DNA from: Panax quinquefolius
Lineage: Eukaryota > Streptophyta > Magnoliopsida > Apiales > Araliaceae
NCBI GenBank assembly: GCA_020205615.1
Contig: CM035171.1
Span: forward strand, 120,408,893 to 120,472,892
Direction: 5' to 3'
Length of the DNA: 64,000 bases
Under the pieces are notes generated by a model, which was given only the letters and a program-made list of their open reading frames with translations, was not told the DNA's origin and made no database searches. The translations under genes were made by a program, and so were the position numbers. Below, piece by piece: positions 1-11,700 of this stretch (position 1 is its first letter; every line of letters begins with the position of its first letter).

Positions 1-1090
1 TCAGTAAAAAAAAATTATTTATTGACGCTTGGAGTGCTTCTTTCAAATTCATTTTGCCCAATTATAATATTTCACAACATCCTATTCCAACCCTTGTCAA
101 CCTTTGAGTTGTGAGTCTAATGGCTTTAAATACATATACATATACATATATATATATATATATATTTTAATTTCTTCCAAACTATGGGACCATCAATCAG
201 ACTTTGAAATTTTTAGTCAACTGATTAGTTACTTTTATGAATAAATTACAAATTATAATATTATATATTCAAAACCTTATATTGTGGTTCTGGTCATCTT
301 CCTTGGAGACAACTGAGAGGAGCCATTCAAAGCAAGAAAATGAATTAAGTTATTCTTATTTACAAAAAATTGATACGAAGGTATAAATCACTAAGACAAA
401 TGAGTGCAATATTAATTAATTAATTATCAAACTTATTTAACATTATTTTATCTTGTAATAATATTATTAATTTATTATAGGTGGAAGGACATGAAGAAGC
501 AAATGAATTAATACCATCACATAACAAAGATCAAATTTAACTAATAATATTAACATGCTTCAGATTCCAGGGTTGGGGGGGTCATATGACCCCCTTAGTT
601 CCGCCAGTGGGTCTAATGACTTTGATTGTAAAAGAAGGATAACCGTTCTAGTACTATATCTATATGCACTGTTGTTTACCTAAACAAAAGCCTCAAAATG
701 CAACAAAGTAGGAATTTGATCCCTAAATGCGGAAGAAATTATAGCTAGACCCCCTATGATATATTATAAAGTTATCACAATTTCCACCTCTTAAATTAGA
801 CTTCTATCCCATGTTAAGGGAAGCAATTCTATAAAACACGTGATCATAGGTCATAAAACAAAACAATCTCCAGAATGCATTCCAAAGTAGGCAAGTAGAT
901 TGAAACAAACCCCCTATTTCTTCAAATGGGCTAAACCTAGACGATTTAATAAATGATTAAAACTTCAAATGCTGACATTTGGTACGACACGTTACTATCA
1001 TACTGCAAAATACAATATCTGACAACCAGTCAGACATATAAGGCAGAAACTGAACCAAGAAACAAGATACGAAAAAGTTAAGAAACATAC
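1..1090. other. No gene recognised; probably intron 2 of the transit-peptide gene
   Basis: AT-rich DNA with a short TA microsatellite near 139-166. I looked on the minus strand for the acyl-carrier domain expected downstream of the two exons at 1091-2062 and did not find it, so this stretch is probably intron and the rest of that gene lies left of the window. Nothing else is supported. Confidence 0.4.
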
Positions 1091-2062
1091 TACGCATGAC
1101 ACTCTGAAGCGAAGTGGTGCCGACTGCAACCTAAGTGAACTGAGGGATTTACCACTAAAAGAGAGTGAAACTGAACTCTTGGCAAGTCCCTGCACAATAC
1201 AACAGCCAAAAATGAGTGAAACCATGCGGCACCATAATACAGAATGGGAAAAACCGAAAATGCACTACACTTTACAATCTAAAGTCCAGTTTGAACTCAT
1301 TTTATAACTTTTTAGCATCTTTTGTACTATTATATTCGCTGTTAGGTGGTAAAATAACTCTGAAAGTTCAAAAATAAAAATGGAATAATAAACTTGAGAT
1401 AGAAGTTTTATCAAATGCTACCAGATTTAATTCCAGCTTAAGTCGAAAAGAATTTTCTGTTACAAGAATTTGTAGAAAGAAAATCAGCTGTAAAATCAAT
1501 CACTCGTAACTAAAACCAGGCCCTGAATAAGAGGCCTTAAGAAATGACAAATATTTTTATAAGATCAATAGAAAGCATAATCATATAAATCCAACAAATG
1601 AAATCATTGCATTCCATTCAATAATTTTTGCATTCCACTCTAGAATAAGTAATTAACACGAGCGATCAGCAGTACAATTAATAACAAAAAAGTATCAATC
1701 AAAATTTGAAATTTATTAAACATATTCAGTTTTTACTACAAAATCAATAGCTCTAGCAAAAAATCCAAAATTTCACCGGCATTACAAAATTAAAATCAAT
1801 TATCCCTCCCAAAAGCTTAATCACACAGCAACCAAATTCACAAGATCATTAAACAATTCACTTATATGTATCTAAATGAATACATACATACACGTAAAAT
1901 CAAACCAAAAACAAGTAAAGAACAAATTTTGAGATATATCAGAAACCAATTACCATTAACAAAGTAAAAATCTTTAAAAACGAATACAAATCTCACCTTG
2001 TTTTGCTTGAGGGAGCTTGCGATAGAGGTGAAGGAAATCGATGAAGCTGTAACAGAAGCCAT
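1091..2062 (-). CDS. 5' part of a plastid-targeted protein gene (acyl carrier protein candidate), two exons, runs off the window
   Basis: Exon 1 is 2062-1997 (22 codons, starting MASVTASSISFTSIASS) and ends at a GTGAG donor. Exon 2 is 1189-1091 (33 codons) between a GTGCAG acceptor and a GTATGT donor; its end reads LRLQSAPLRFRVSCV. The reading frame is continuous across the junction. The peptide is rich in Ser, Ala and basic residues, lacks acidic residues, and begins MAS, as chloroplast transit peptides do. The MASxxxSSISF start and the RVSC end just before the mature protein resemble plant plastid acyl carrier proteins, which carry acyl chains in fatty-acid synthesis. The mature domain with its phosphopantetheine serine is not in the window, so the ACP identity is an inference. 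A pyrimidine-rich leader and a TATA motif lie upstream. Confidence 0.5.
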
Positions 2063-2199
2063 TTATGGACCGAATTAGGGAGAAAAAGAAGAGGAATAGA
2101 TCTGAGAAAATTAATCAGAAAATGTTTGGAGAGAGAAAAATATGAGGCGGAGAGCACGAAGAGTGTGATGGCTAGAAACTAGAAAGACGGGGAATTTCA

Positions 2200-2206
2200 T
2201 TTTATA
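2200..2206 (-). promoter_or_regulatory. TATA box of the transit-peptide gene
   Basis: TATAAAA on the minus strand, about 140 bp upstream of the ATG at 2062. It is followed by a CT-rich stretch (TCTCTC, TTTTTCTC) typical of plant 5' leaders. Confidence 0.5.
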
Positions 2207-2209
2207 GAC

Positions 2210-3984
2210 TTTCCCACTGTTTGTTTGTGTTCTCGTTTTCAACGAAATTGGAGTGTTTGGGTTCGGGGATAGGGAGGAAACAACGGGTGAGGGTTTTTTA
2301 ATTACTTGGGGCTGCCAGTTTATTTTTGTACTTTTGTATATTATTGAAAAATGAGTACGGCTAAATTTTATTTTTTATAAATTTAAAATAAATAAATAAA
2401 TAATAAAATAGAATTTTTTTTAAAAAGCGATGGGTATTTTGGGAAGTCAAAAGTCTTCACCAAAATTATTTAAAGCCGAATTGTTTCGACTTTATATATT
2501 AGATAAATAAATGTGAAAGTCATTAAATATTTGAATATTCAAGAACTGATTATCAACTTTTTTTAATTTCTTCTAAACATGACAATATTGACAAATATTT
2601 AATTACCCAAAAAAAAAATTTGAGGAAGCTCAGTCCTTTCTCAGTATATAAATGATCCGAAATTCTTATTTATATATTAATATGTTATACCTTTATATAT
2701 AATTAGAATTTATTTTCTTACATTTTATATAATTATATATCCATGAAGTGTTAATGTTTAATATTTTTTATTAGGACATTATTGAGCTCCGATTTTCGCT
2801 TCTTTATAACTTCCTTTATTTCACTTTTTTTCTTAGGAAAATGTTAAATCCAAAATATTTTTTATTATTTTCATATATAAAAATATTTATTTAGAGATGA
2901 TAATGATATAAGAAAATCGTCGCTTATAGGATCTATAATTAATACTTTTATTATGAAAATAATATTTTCTGTTATAAATTTAATAATTTTCTTTTTCTTA
3001 TTAGAAAAATAAATTACGAGAACCTTATTTATACAGTAGTAATTTTCTTTGATTAACTGCTTCTTGAAACTAGTGGAAATATATTAAAATTTGACAAAAC
3101 TGGTGACGTTTATCTATTAAAATGTTAAATAAAGTTGTTGGGTTGTGTCACGTTTTTTGAATCCCGTCAGAGCAGATAGTTTATTTGGATTCAGTTATTA
3201 TAAAATTAATTTTATGATCAATTAATTAATGCTGTATATCGAGTTACAATTTGCTATATATTAGGATAAATTTGTATGGAGTTACAATTTATATAAAATT
3301 AGATAAAATTATAAAAGATCCCATTTATTATACATCTCTTCAAAAAATTACTAATAATAATTATTCACATAAATAACAATTAAAAAATCGACACAAATAT
3401 TTATAATATATATTATTTTTCAACTAATTATGGATATTTCAAAAGAAAAAGAAGAACAAGAACAAGAAATAAAAGGTTGCTTGATTGGACACGATGACGG
3501 GATTGTAACTTGGTAAATATGGAGTTATTGTGTATATACTCTGCGCAAAAATTCTTATTTCGTATATAATAATTTTCTTACAAGTGAAATAAAAATATTT
3601 TTAAATTAAATTTAGAAACAAGTTAGTGTTGGGTGATCCTTCCAAAAAATATTTTAATGAAAATACTTTTGAGTAAAATTAGAAAATCAAGCTTTTGGCC
3701 ATAATCCACCGTCAAAAAAGGTGTCCCGTACTAAATATAAGATCCACCGTCCACGTGCAGCCTAATTCTTTAGCATTTTTTTTTTTGAAAAAGTTATATT
3801 TTATTAAAATAATACTACTATCACTTAAAAGTATCACATAATCTTCTTATAAATTATATGCATGACACACATAAATTTATTGTTAATACGACACAATTAA
3901 TTCAACAACAAATTCATAGAATGTCATTATACTGATATGATGCGATCTTTTTTATGTGATAAGTAGATTATTGATTTTATTAAC
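2210..3984. other. Intergenic, no feature recognised
   Basis: Very AT-rich. The only open frames are short and match no family I know. A 28-codon plus-strand frame near 3430 has no supporting context. Confidence 0.5.
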
Positions 3985-4442
3985 ATAGATCATAAGCCAA
4001 CACATCAACAAGAAAAGAAGAAGGAGATTGACCCCAAACCTCCTTATCAAACTTAAAACTGATTGACAATTACCAATGTCCCTGGCTAGGAATTTACAAT
4101 CTTCCGCTATTAAACCAAAATAAAGATAAATCATCTTGAGAACATATAATCGCTTGGATCATCAACTGTGCATCATATTCTAAAACCACGTTATTGAGTC
4201 TCAAGGTCTTCAACCAGCTTAACGCCTCACAAACACCAATTGCTTTCGCAATCGTAGTATCCAACGGACCAACAACTATACAATTCTTGGATGTCAACAT
4301 GGACCCTTCAGAATTCCTTACCACACTACCATAACCAATACGCCTAGCGTGATCAAAAAAAGCTGCATCAACATTACATTTATATGTACCTGTAGTTGAC
4401 TTCTTCCAAGTCGAGTTAGCATCAACAGCCCGCGCTTCACTG
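3985..4442 (-). pseudogene. Decayed RNase H-like domain (RVT_3 type) from a LINE or related plant protein
   Basis: Read on the minus strand from 4442, the frame gives the start of a plant RVT_3 RNase H fold: a strand with KCNVDAAF, then RRIGYGSVVRNSEG, then an AKAIGVCEALSWL helix and VVLEYDAQLMI. Within about 4100-4130 the homology switches frame and continues as FGLIAEDCKFLARD and SVLSLIRRFGVN. This domain occurs at the C-terminus of plant non-LTR retrotransposon polyproteins and in host proteins derived from them. There is no start codon context, no RT domain and no upstream exon, and the frame is broken, so I call it a remnant. Confidence 0.6.
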
Positions 4443-6550
4443 TAAAATAATCTCTCTTTTTTATTTTTATAATATGGAGCAAGACGTGAGCGAATTAAGT
4501 TGCATTCTCTCTCGTTAACAAAAGAATTTTAAATATAAATTTTCTTTTTTCTTTTTATTTTATTGAGTAATTAATTAAATAAGCATCGAATGAAAATAAA
4601 ATGTAAATATTTACACAATCATTTTATAATATCATCAAAATAAATGAATTGGTGACTAGTAGTGTTTTTTTAGGAGTAATTTGATGGCCCATATAAATTG
4701 ATGTCAATAGAACTGTATATATGGATGACAACTTGGTCCATTAATGCAAGTCATTTTTATTTGAAAGCGTATTTTGTTGACAAGAAGTTATTATAAATAT
4801 AAATTAGGATATTAAAAAAATAACTAAAAATAAAATAGAAACTACATATGATATGATTTGGAGTTTGTAGAAATTCATGCCCATTTTAAAGATGCCAACT
4901 GCACAAATTTAAGCCTTTCTTTCTTTTTTTTTTCTTCTCTTTACCCGCCTCTAATTTAGAAGATAAAAAAGAGTGGTAGGTTCAATAAAGCAATCTTAAT
5001 TTGCTACCATCTTTCCGCCCGCAAAAGTTGTATTGTTTTTAACACCATATAAAATGAAAGAATAATTATTGACAGTTTGTATTGTTTGATTAGATTTGAG
5101 ATTAACTCGAAATATAAATAAGTTAAATATGAGTAAATTTTAAAGTTCGATAAAGTACTCAAACCTCCTCAAGTTATAATTTTCTATTGATACTCGGATC
5201 ATATTCGTCCGAAAAATTCAAACTGTTCGGGCTCGATTCAAAATTGTGTTCGTTTCGGTAGATAAATGAGTTTCAATCAAACCTTATTTTATACTTGATA
5301 AATTTTATGAACTAAATCTAAGCAACTCAATACTCGACTCGACTCGGTTTGTTTACACCTTTAATTGTTTCAAGCAAGTTAATAAAGTTATTTATAAATT
5401 TTAGAGTCTCGTTATGTATTGTGATATTTTTTTTATATTTAATTATGATTGAAACATATATCAATACATGAAATTAAATATAAATATAAGATTGGCCATT
5501 ATAAATTATAATTATTCAGGTAATTCACAATAAAAAAGTCTGACATATAAAATCGCAACTCATAACATATATTATTTTTTAAAATATTAACTACACTATT
5601 ATTGAATAAAATTTCTTCTTGCGTTAAAATACTCTAATGACACATGTACTTATATTTAAGTGATTTTGAAAAAGAAAATAAAATTCAATTTTTTCCCCAC
5701 ATTAATAAGTATAAAATTAATTTTTGAAAGAATAAATATAATTTCATTAAAAAATAAAACTCAAGTGCGAATATTTGACCCAATAAAGTCCTTGGTACAG
5801 AGGAGTATTCATCTTGGCAATCTGTATTTTTTCTTTCTAGCTGACCTCCATTGCTATTGACTCCACTTTGTTGTTAAATTAAATAATTTTGGTGGTAGTT
5901 GTTAAACTAATGTAAACAACTCTCCTCATACTTGGGAAAACCTTTCTATTAACTCTGGTTATCACTACTACTACGTAAATATTCACAATATATATCATTT
6001 TTTATATTTAAATTAATAAGATTGCTTTTGACTTTTGAAAACTAATTCATTACATATTTAAATTTAAATTTTATTTGACTCACTAAAATTTTAAAAACAA
6101 TAATATTTTAAAGAATATTTCATGACATACACAAATTAAAACTATTTTACAAGCTATTTATGTTGCATTCTCCACCTCAACATATTGATCAGCAAATCAT
6201 TTCAATATAGTTTTCGGCTCTACATAATATACTGAGACAGAATATATCACATCAACTATTTATATTATAAAATATTTATATAATAATTTTGTGTCAATAA
6301 CATTATTCTTCAATGAATTCATAAAAAAAATTAAGGGTGATTTACATATTCTATTACATTTTAAAAAAATTATAACAAAAGTGCCCTCATAAAACTTTTT
6401 TACACAACTAATACACTACCATATTTATTTATAATTCTAGTGCATTTAGGATTCCTTAATTTAAGGAATTAGTATTCAATTAGGATTCATTAATTTATGG
6501 ATTAGTTATACCCATAACTTCTTCTCTTTTTTCTCATCTATAATAATCAG
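4443..6550. other. Intergenic; only a dispersed repeat recognised
   Basis: AT-rich with no gene signal. It contains one copy of a TCGA-rich dispersed repeat (5075-5365), listed separately. The open frame near 5660-5860 is low-complexity and unsupported. Confidence 0.45.
5075..5365 (+). repeat. TCGAG-rich dispersed repeat, copy 1 (MITE-like)
   Basis: About 290 bp rich in CTCGA/TCGAG words, ending in ACTCGGTTTGTTTACAC. A second copy in opposite orientation is at 24045-24365; shared blocks include TATTGATACTCGGATCATAT and ATGAGTTTCAATCAAAC. The copies are clearly homologous but diverged. Termini of the GTGTAAACGAACCGAG kind suggest a small non-autonomous DNA transposon. I could not define a target duplication. 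Confidence 0.6.
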
Positions 6551-6553
6551 TAG

Positions 6554-6554
<1 letters not shown>

Positions 6555-6598
<44 letters not shown>
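6555..6598. repeat. (TA)n microsatellite
   Basis: Uninterrupted TA dinucleotide run of about 44 bp, directly next to the polypyrimidine tract. Confidence 0.95.
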
Positions 6599-6599
<1 letters not shown>

Positions 6600-6600
6600 C

Positions 6601-6970
6601 CAAACCCTCCCACCTCCCACCTCCCGCCTCCCCCCTCCCTCCCCTCCTCCCTCCCCTCCTCCGCCTCCTTCCGCCTCCCTCCTCCCCTCCTCCCCTACTC
6701 CCGCCTCCACCTCCACCTCCTCCCGCCTCCCCCCCTCCCCTCCCCTCCCTCCCTTTCCTCCCCCGCCTCCTCCTCCCCTCCTCCTCCGCCTCCACCTCCT
6801 CCGCCTCCCCTCCTCCCTCCTTCCTCCCTTTCCTCCCTCCTCCTCCCTTTCCTCCCGCCTCCTCCCTCCTCCTCCTCCTCCTCCTCCGCCTCCACCTCCT
6901 CCCCTCCTCCCTCCCCACCTCCACCTCCTCCCGCCCCCCCTCCCACCCCTCCCTCTCCCTCCTCCCCTTT
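6601..6970. repeat. CCTCC-rich polypyrimidine tract, about 370 bp
   Basis: Almost pure C/T on the plus strand, built from irregular CCTCC, CCCCTCC and CCGCCTCC units, so the minus strand is a GGAGG/GGGGAGG purine tract. The long Gly/Glu/Arg-rich frames here exist only because the low-complexity tract lacks stop codons. It can in principle form G-quadruplexes or a purine-pyrimidine triplex. Confidence 0.9.
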
Positions 6971-6974
6971 CATG

Positions 6975-7315
6975 TAGTTGGTTACCAAATCATTTGATAA
7001 GGTAACCAATTCATTTTTATTAGTCTTAATATACTTTGAATGTGATGCAGTTTAGTAGCAAAAATTTATGCAGATTGGTTACTAAATCTTCCGATAAGGT
7101 AACCAATTTAGTTTATTAGGTTATTAATTTATTTTGGATATGATGCAATTGGTAACCAAATTTCATATAGTTGGTTACTTAAACCATTTGATAAAATAAC
7201 CAATTCAGCTTTTATTTGATTACCAATTTTATTTTAAATGTGATGCAATTACTAGTCAAAATTAGTATAAAGGTAACCATTTCAATTTTTGTGGGTAACC
7301 AAATCATCAAAAGAA
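6975..7315. repeat. Degenerate tandem repeat with GGTTACC/GGTAACC motifs, about three 100-bp units
   Basis: Three diverged units of roughly 100-120 bp, each with TTGGTTAC(C/T)AAATC, then GATAAGGTAACCAATT, then a block like GATGCAATT. GGTTACC and its reverse complement GGTAACC recur throughout, so each unit holds a small inverted repeat. It directly abuts the polypyrimidine tract. Confidence 0.65.
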
Positions 7316-7777
7316 ATTGAATAAGAACTCCTGGCCATGCATGCATGCATGATGTGATGGCAATGATATATGGCGAGAGAGAGGAGGATGATGAACATTA
7401 GCTCCTTCATAATTTTTTATTTTTAATTTTCTCATTTTGATTTGAATTTTGAAACATGGATTTGAAATTGTTGTTAGAGACAAGATTTGAATTTGAATTT
7501 GAATTATTAGTTATCCTTGATTTTAGGTTTCCTTATTAATGTGAATTGTACTATTTTTGTAATAATTACATTCTTTTTGTAATTATTTAGTTGATGCACT
7601 TTTCTTGTAATTACTTTCTATTTGTCCTATACTTATGTAAAGGACCCAAAAATTAAATAAACAAAATGGAGCCACCCAGATCCGTTACAGCGCATAAAAG
7701 TGGGTACCTATATATGGACTGCAGTTTCCAACGGACTCCACTCTTTCCAATATTAGCTTAAAATTTTTCCAAGTTAT
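7316..7777. other. Intergenic, upstream of the VAP gene; no gene recognised
   Basis: Contains a CATG-repeat palindrome at 7336-7352. Nothing else is supported. Confidence 0.45.
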
Positions 7778-8039
7778 TACTCACTCCGTCCCAAATTAAT
7801 TGCTTAATTTTGATTTTTTTAAATTAAATTGACTATTTTTAGAATTAATAATTAAACATATATAAATATATTTCTAAAATTATAAAAATTAGGATTTGTA
7901 ATAAATTGTATATACTTTCTTTTGGTTATAATCTCTTCACCTATATTTTAGTAAAAATAGTAAAAAGATTAGTTTTAAAAATGGTTAATTTGATTTTAAA
8001 AAATCAAAATTGAGCAATTAATTTAGGACTGAGGGAGTA
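7778..8039. mobile_element. Stowaway-type (Tc1/mariner) MITE in the VAP gene promoter
   Basis: A 258-bp element (7780-8037) flanked by TA on both sides. The terminal inverted repeats are about 40 bp: the left end starts CTCACTCCGTCCCAAATTAA and the right end, reverse-complemented, starts CTCCCTCAGTCCTAAATTAA. CTCCCTCCGTCCC-like ends plus a TA duplication are the signature of Stowaway MITEs. It has no coding capacity and ends only a few bases to tens of bases before the probable leader of the VAP gene. Confidence 0.85.
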
Positions 8040-8207
8040 TTTTGTTACCAAATCCACCATTTCTCTTTCTCTCTCTACGATTTTCACCACCTAATACCCA
8101 CTCCAATTCAAAACCACACTGAAAAATTGCCAGCTTAATTCCGATCCATAAATTCTGCGCCAATTGCCGTCGTCTCATTTTTCTTTGAATCTAGGGATTC
8201 ACCACTA

Positions 8208-8759
8208 GTAAGTTTCTCTCTATTTCTTAATTTTATCAAATTATGATCATTTTTATTTTTGATTCTTTTCTCATCAGCGTTCTACGATTATCTAACATTA
8301 CAAATCAGAGCTTGAATTTGGTCACGTAAACCCCATAATTCGTCCATTTTGAATTATATTTAGTTGATTTGGTTGATGATCCTTCAATGCGTGCATACAC
8401 TCATTTAAACTCACGCATATATAGAGATATAATAGATACATACTTGCTCTATGTGCAATTACGCATTTGATTGTGGAATCGGTGATTATTGATGTGGTTC
8501 TATTGAGAGCTTTAGTTGTTTTAGTGTAATCATGCCATTGCATTTATTGACGTGGTTCTGTTAAGAGCATTAGTTGTTTAGATATGAAAGCTTATTGAAG
8601 CAAAATCTACAAGTTATGATGTTGAATAGACCTACCTAGACCTTTTCAGAAGAGAAGTACAATATTATGTCATAGTAATGAATTCCTTTCTCCATCTTTT
8701 ATTCTTCTTCTTATTCATTTCACTATTTTTTTCTCATAATTTTAACTTGATTTATTCAG
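8208..8759 (+). other. 5' leader intron of the VAP gene
   Basis: The probable leader (from about 8045) contains CT-rich DNA. A donor at 8208 (CTA|GTAAGT) pairs with the acceptor TTTATTCAG ending at 8759, 20 bp before the ATG at 8780. Inferred from splice-site quality and position only. Confidence 0.55.
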
Positions 8760-8779
8760 GTTTCAGGCTAGGAAGAAAC

Positions 8780-11700
8780 ATGAGTACTCAATTACTGGAG
8801 ATTCATCCATTGGAACTCAAGTTCACATGTGAGTTTGTAAATTGTTTATTGTGGTGAAGTATTAGAGACTTGTGTGTTCATTATAAATGTGTGTAGTTCT
8901 TATGTTATTTAACTATTGTGATGATAAATTGTTATTGTTTGAGTACCATATTAATTGTAGGTCCCCACTAACTGAAACTCATTAGATAGCGGAGTAGTTA
9001 CAAACCTAACTTTTTGCATGATTTATGTAATAATTAAAATAAAACTCTATTTTATATTATAAAGTCTCCCATTTGTTTGATACATCTCTGGATTTCTTCC
9101 GTTTGGCATAGTATGAGGAGTAAGGTAAATTTTGATTTACTTGGTGGAGATATTTAGCCATTTAAAAGTTTTTTATGGCGAAAATGATTTTAGAAAATTC
9201 AGAAGTACCAAATACGAAGTTCCATGAAGTGACAAACAAGCACACAGAGTGTGCTACTCGCCTAGGAATTGTTATAATAATTATAGTTTGGGACACCATT
9301 AGGTCGATGCTTCTTGCTTTCATCTGGTAAGGTGGGAGCATACAGTTATTTTTTCTGGAATCTAAATGGTGGCATAAAATAACAAAATGAAGTACCTTTA
9401 GTTGCACTATAATGGTTGCCGCATCTCTACAAATGCACTTTGATATTCTATTGCTGTGGGATACTGTTATTCTTTGTCAAACTGCATTAAATAATGGGAA
9501 AACTGAATCATAGGCATTTGGTACTCTTTTGAAGCATAATCACTAATCCTTGAATATCTTTTTAAAATTTATTTTCTTAGGATTTCGTTAGTGTTTTATA
9601 TGCATGTATTCTTTTTTTCGGCACATCTTATAAAACTCTGAATACGGATTTTGGAGGATTCAAACTAAGGATCCATTACAGTGCACAAGCTATAGCATGG
9701 CGTGCCCACAAAACATATTTTTCCTATCAAGCTTCAAATAGGGTACATCTCATAACTAAAACTGCCATACACTTTTTCTTTCCTTTCCTTTTGTTTCTTC
9801 TTTTTTATCTTTTGGGGGTTATCAGACGTGGGAGGGAGGATTGGTGGGAATGGGTCCATCTAGGAACCCTTTCAGTCGGATGACATCCGAAATGAAAAGG
9901 TTTCAAAGCCAATCTGAGATATGTTTTGGAAAGATCTGCATTCATGTCTAAAATGTAAAGTAGACAATTTTATTAGTGCAGTTTTTGTACTTATCTTACT
10001 TTTAAGAAATTTGAATAGTTTCTTATTTTGAGCTGAGTGGATGCTCCATTTTGCATGTTTTATTTCGTCTGCTACCAATAGCAGTCAAATATGTGTGTGT
10101 ATAATATCATGTAAGGAAAATGGAATCTAAGACATAAGGAAAAGGGAATCTAAGGCTTAGCCAAAGCTCAAGCATCTCACATTTCATCAAGGGCGGTTGT
10201 TTTTCTTTCACCATGTTCATTAGTGTCATTTTTTTGTCATTTCACCATTTTCATTGGTGAATGACAGAACTGCCAAAAATTAGGGCCAAGCTTGAATAAG
10301 GCATGCCCTAGATATCCTTCCCCCAAATTCATATGTATTTATATAAATGTTTATATGTAAGTATATGTGCAATTGTATTATTAGATTACATTCCAAATTT
10401 AAAATTATATATTTTTGAATTTTCTCCATAAATATTTTGATTCGAGGGTGCCAGTTTATGTTTTGGGGTCAAAAGATTAAAATTTTGGCCTGAAAATTTG
10501 CATTGCAGGATCCAGTCATGCTTCAGTTTTTTTCTCCTGCTTTATGATTTATGATATGTGCAACCACTTACCTTTCAGTGTTTAAACAAGTTAATACATA
10601 ATGTGTTGTCTTATTTTAACTTGCTAATTGATTATGTTTCTCTCCCCAACCCCTGCTTCTGACTTCATAGTTGAGGTGAAGAAACAAAGTTCCTGTGCAA
10701 TACACCTATCCAATGTTTCTGATCAGTATGTTGCATTCAAGGTATTTCCCACTTACATTTTTCTGTTTCAAGATTCTCGTAACCTTACATCATGTTATCA
10801 ACATCTCTGATCTCTCTATGAAGAAGTATTTACTATTTAGTCACATTACCTTTCCTGTATTCCAATTAACTACGTACCAGCAAATTAGTGAAATTTCACC
10901 TAAAAAATTATGTTAATGGGAGGACTCTTGGTTACAAGGGACACTGAGGCATTCAATATGACATTAAATGATATAAATGTTGCAGGTAAAGACTACATCA
11001 CCTAAAAATATTGTGTGCAGCCCAACATAGGAATCATCAAACCAAAATCAGCATGTGATTTCACAGGTATGCTCCTCTCATTTTGCCCATGTTTTCACTT
11101 TATACGTGAATAATTCCATCTATTTGCAAAAATATTGGAAGCATGCACAGATATATTTTCTATGCTGCTGCTCAGGCATTAGGCTATCTTGAGACTTGAG
11201 AGTGAACTTTGTCAATAAAGAGCTTTCTATACATAAAAAGAAGGTTATCCCTCACATATATTTTTCATGTTTTTCTTAATCTCCTCTAATTTGTTTACCC
11301 CTTCTTCCGCATATGATATGATATGATGTGATATATGGTCACATATATAGTGTTCTTGCATCATGTCACGTTTTTAGTGGATGGGATGGCTGCTTCTTTT
11401 TGTAAAAAGAACAAACAAATATTTTTGTCATTTGAATTATGAATTTAACAATGCTATCTTCCCCCTCCTATTTTAGCTGTATGGTTCTGAAATTTTGATT
11501 GTTTAACTTTTTTTTTTTTTTAATTCACATCAAATAATGATTTTTCACTTTACTTTTGACACGCAGTTACTATGCAAGCTCAAAGGTCAGCTCCATCTGA
11601 AATGCAGTGCAAGGATAAATTTCTGATCCAGAGCACAATTGTACCCTTTGGGACAAATGAAGATGATATCACTCCCGGCATGGTAAGAGCTTGGGACTGC

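Noticed and set aside
3430..3516. 28-codon plus-strand frame, Glu/Gln/Lys-rich
   Set aside because: Too short, no splice or promoter context, no recognised family.
6534..7009. Overlapping minus-strand frames of 60-125 codons, Gly/Glu/Arg-rich
   Set aside because: They are translations of the CCTCC tract and TA run, which lack stops by composition. No gene context.
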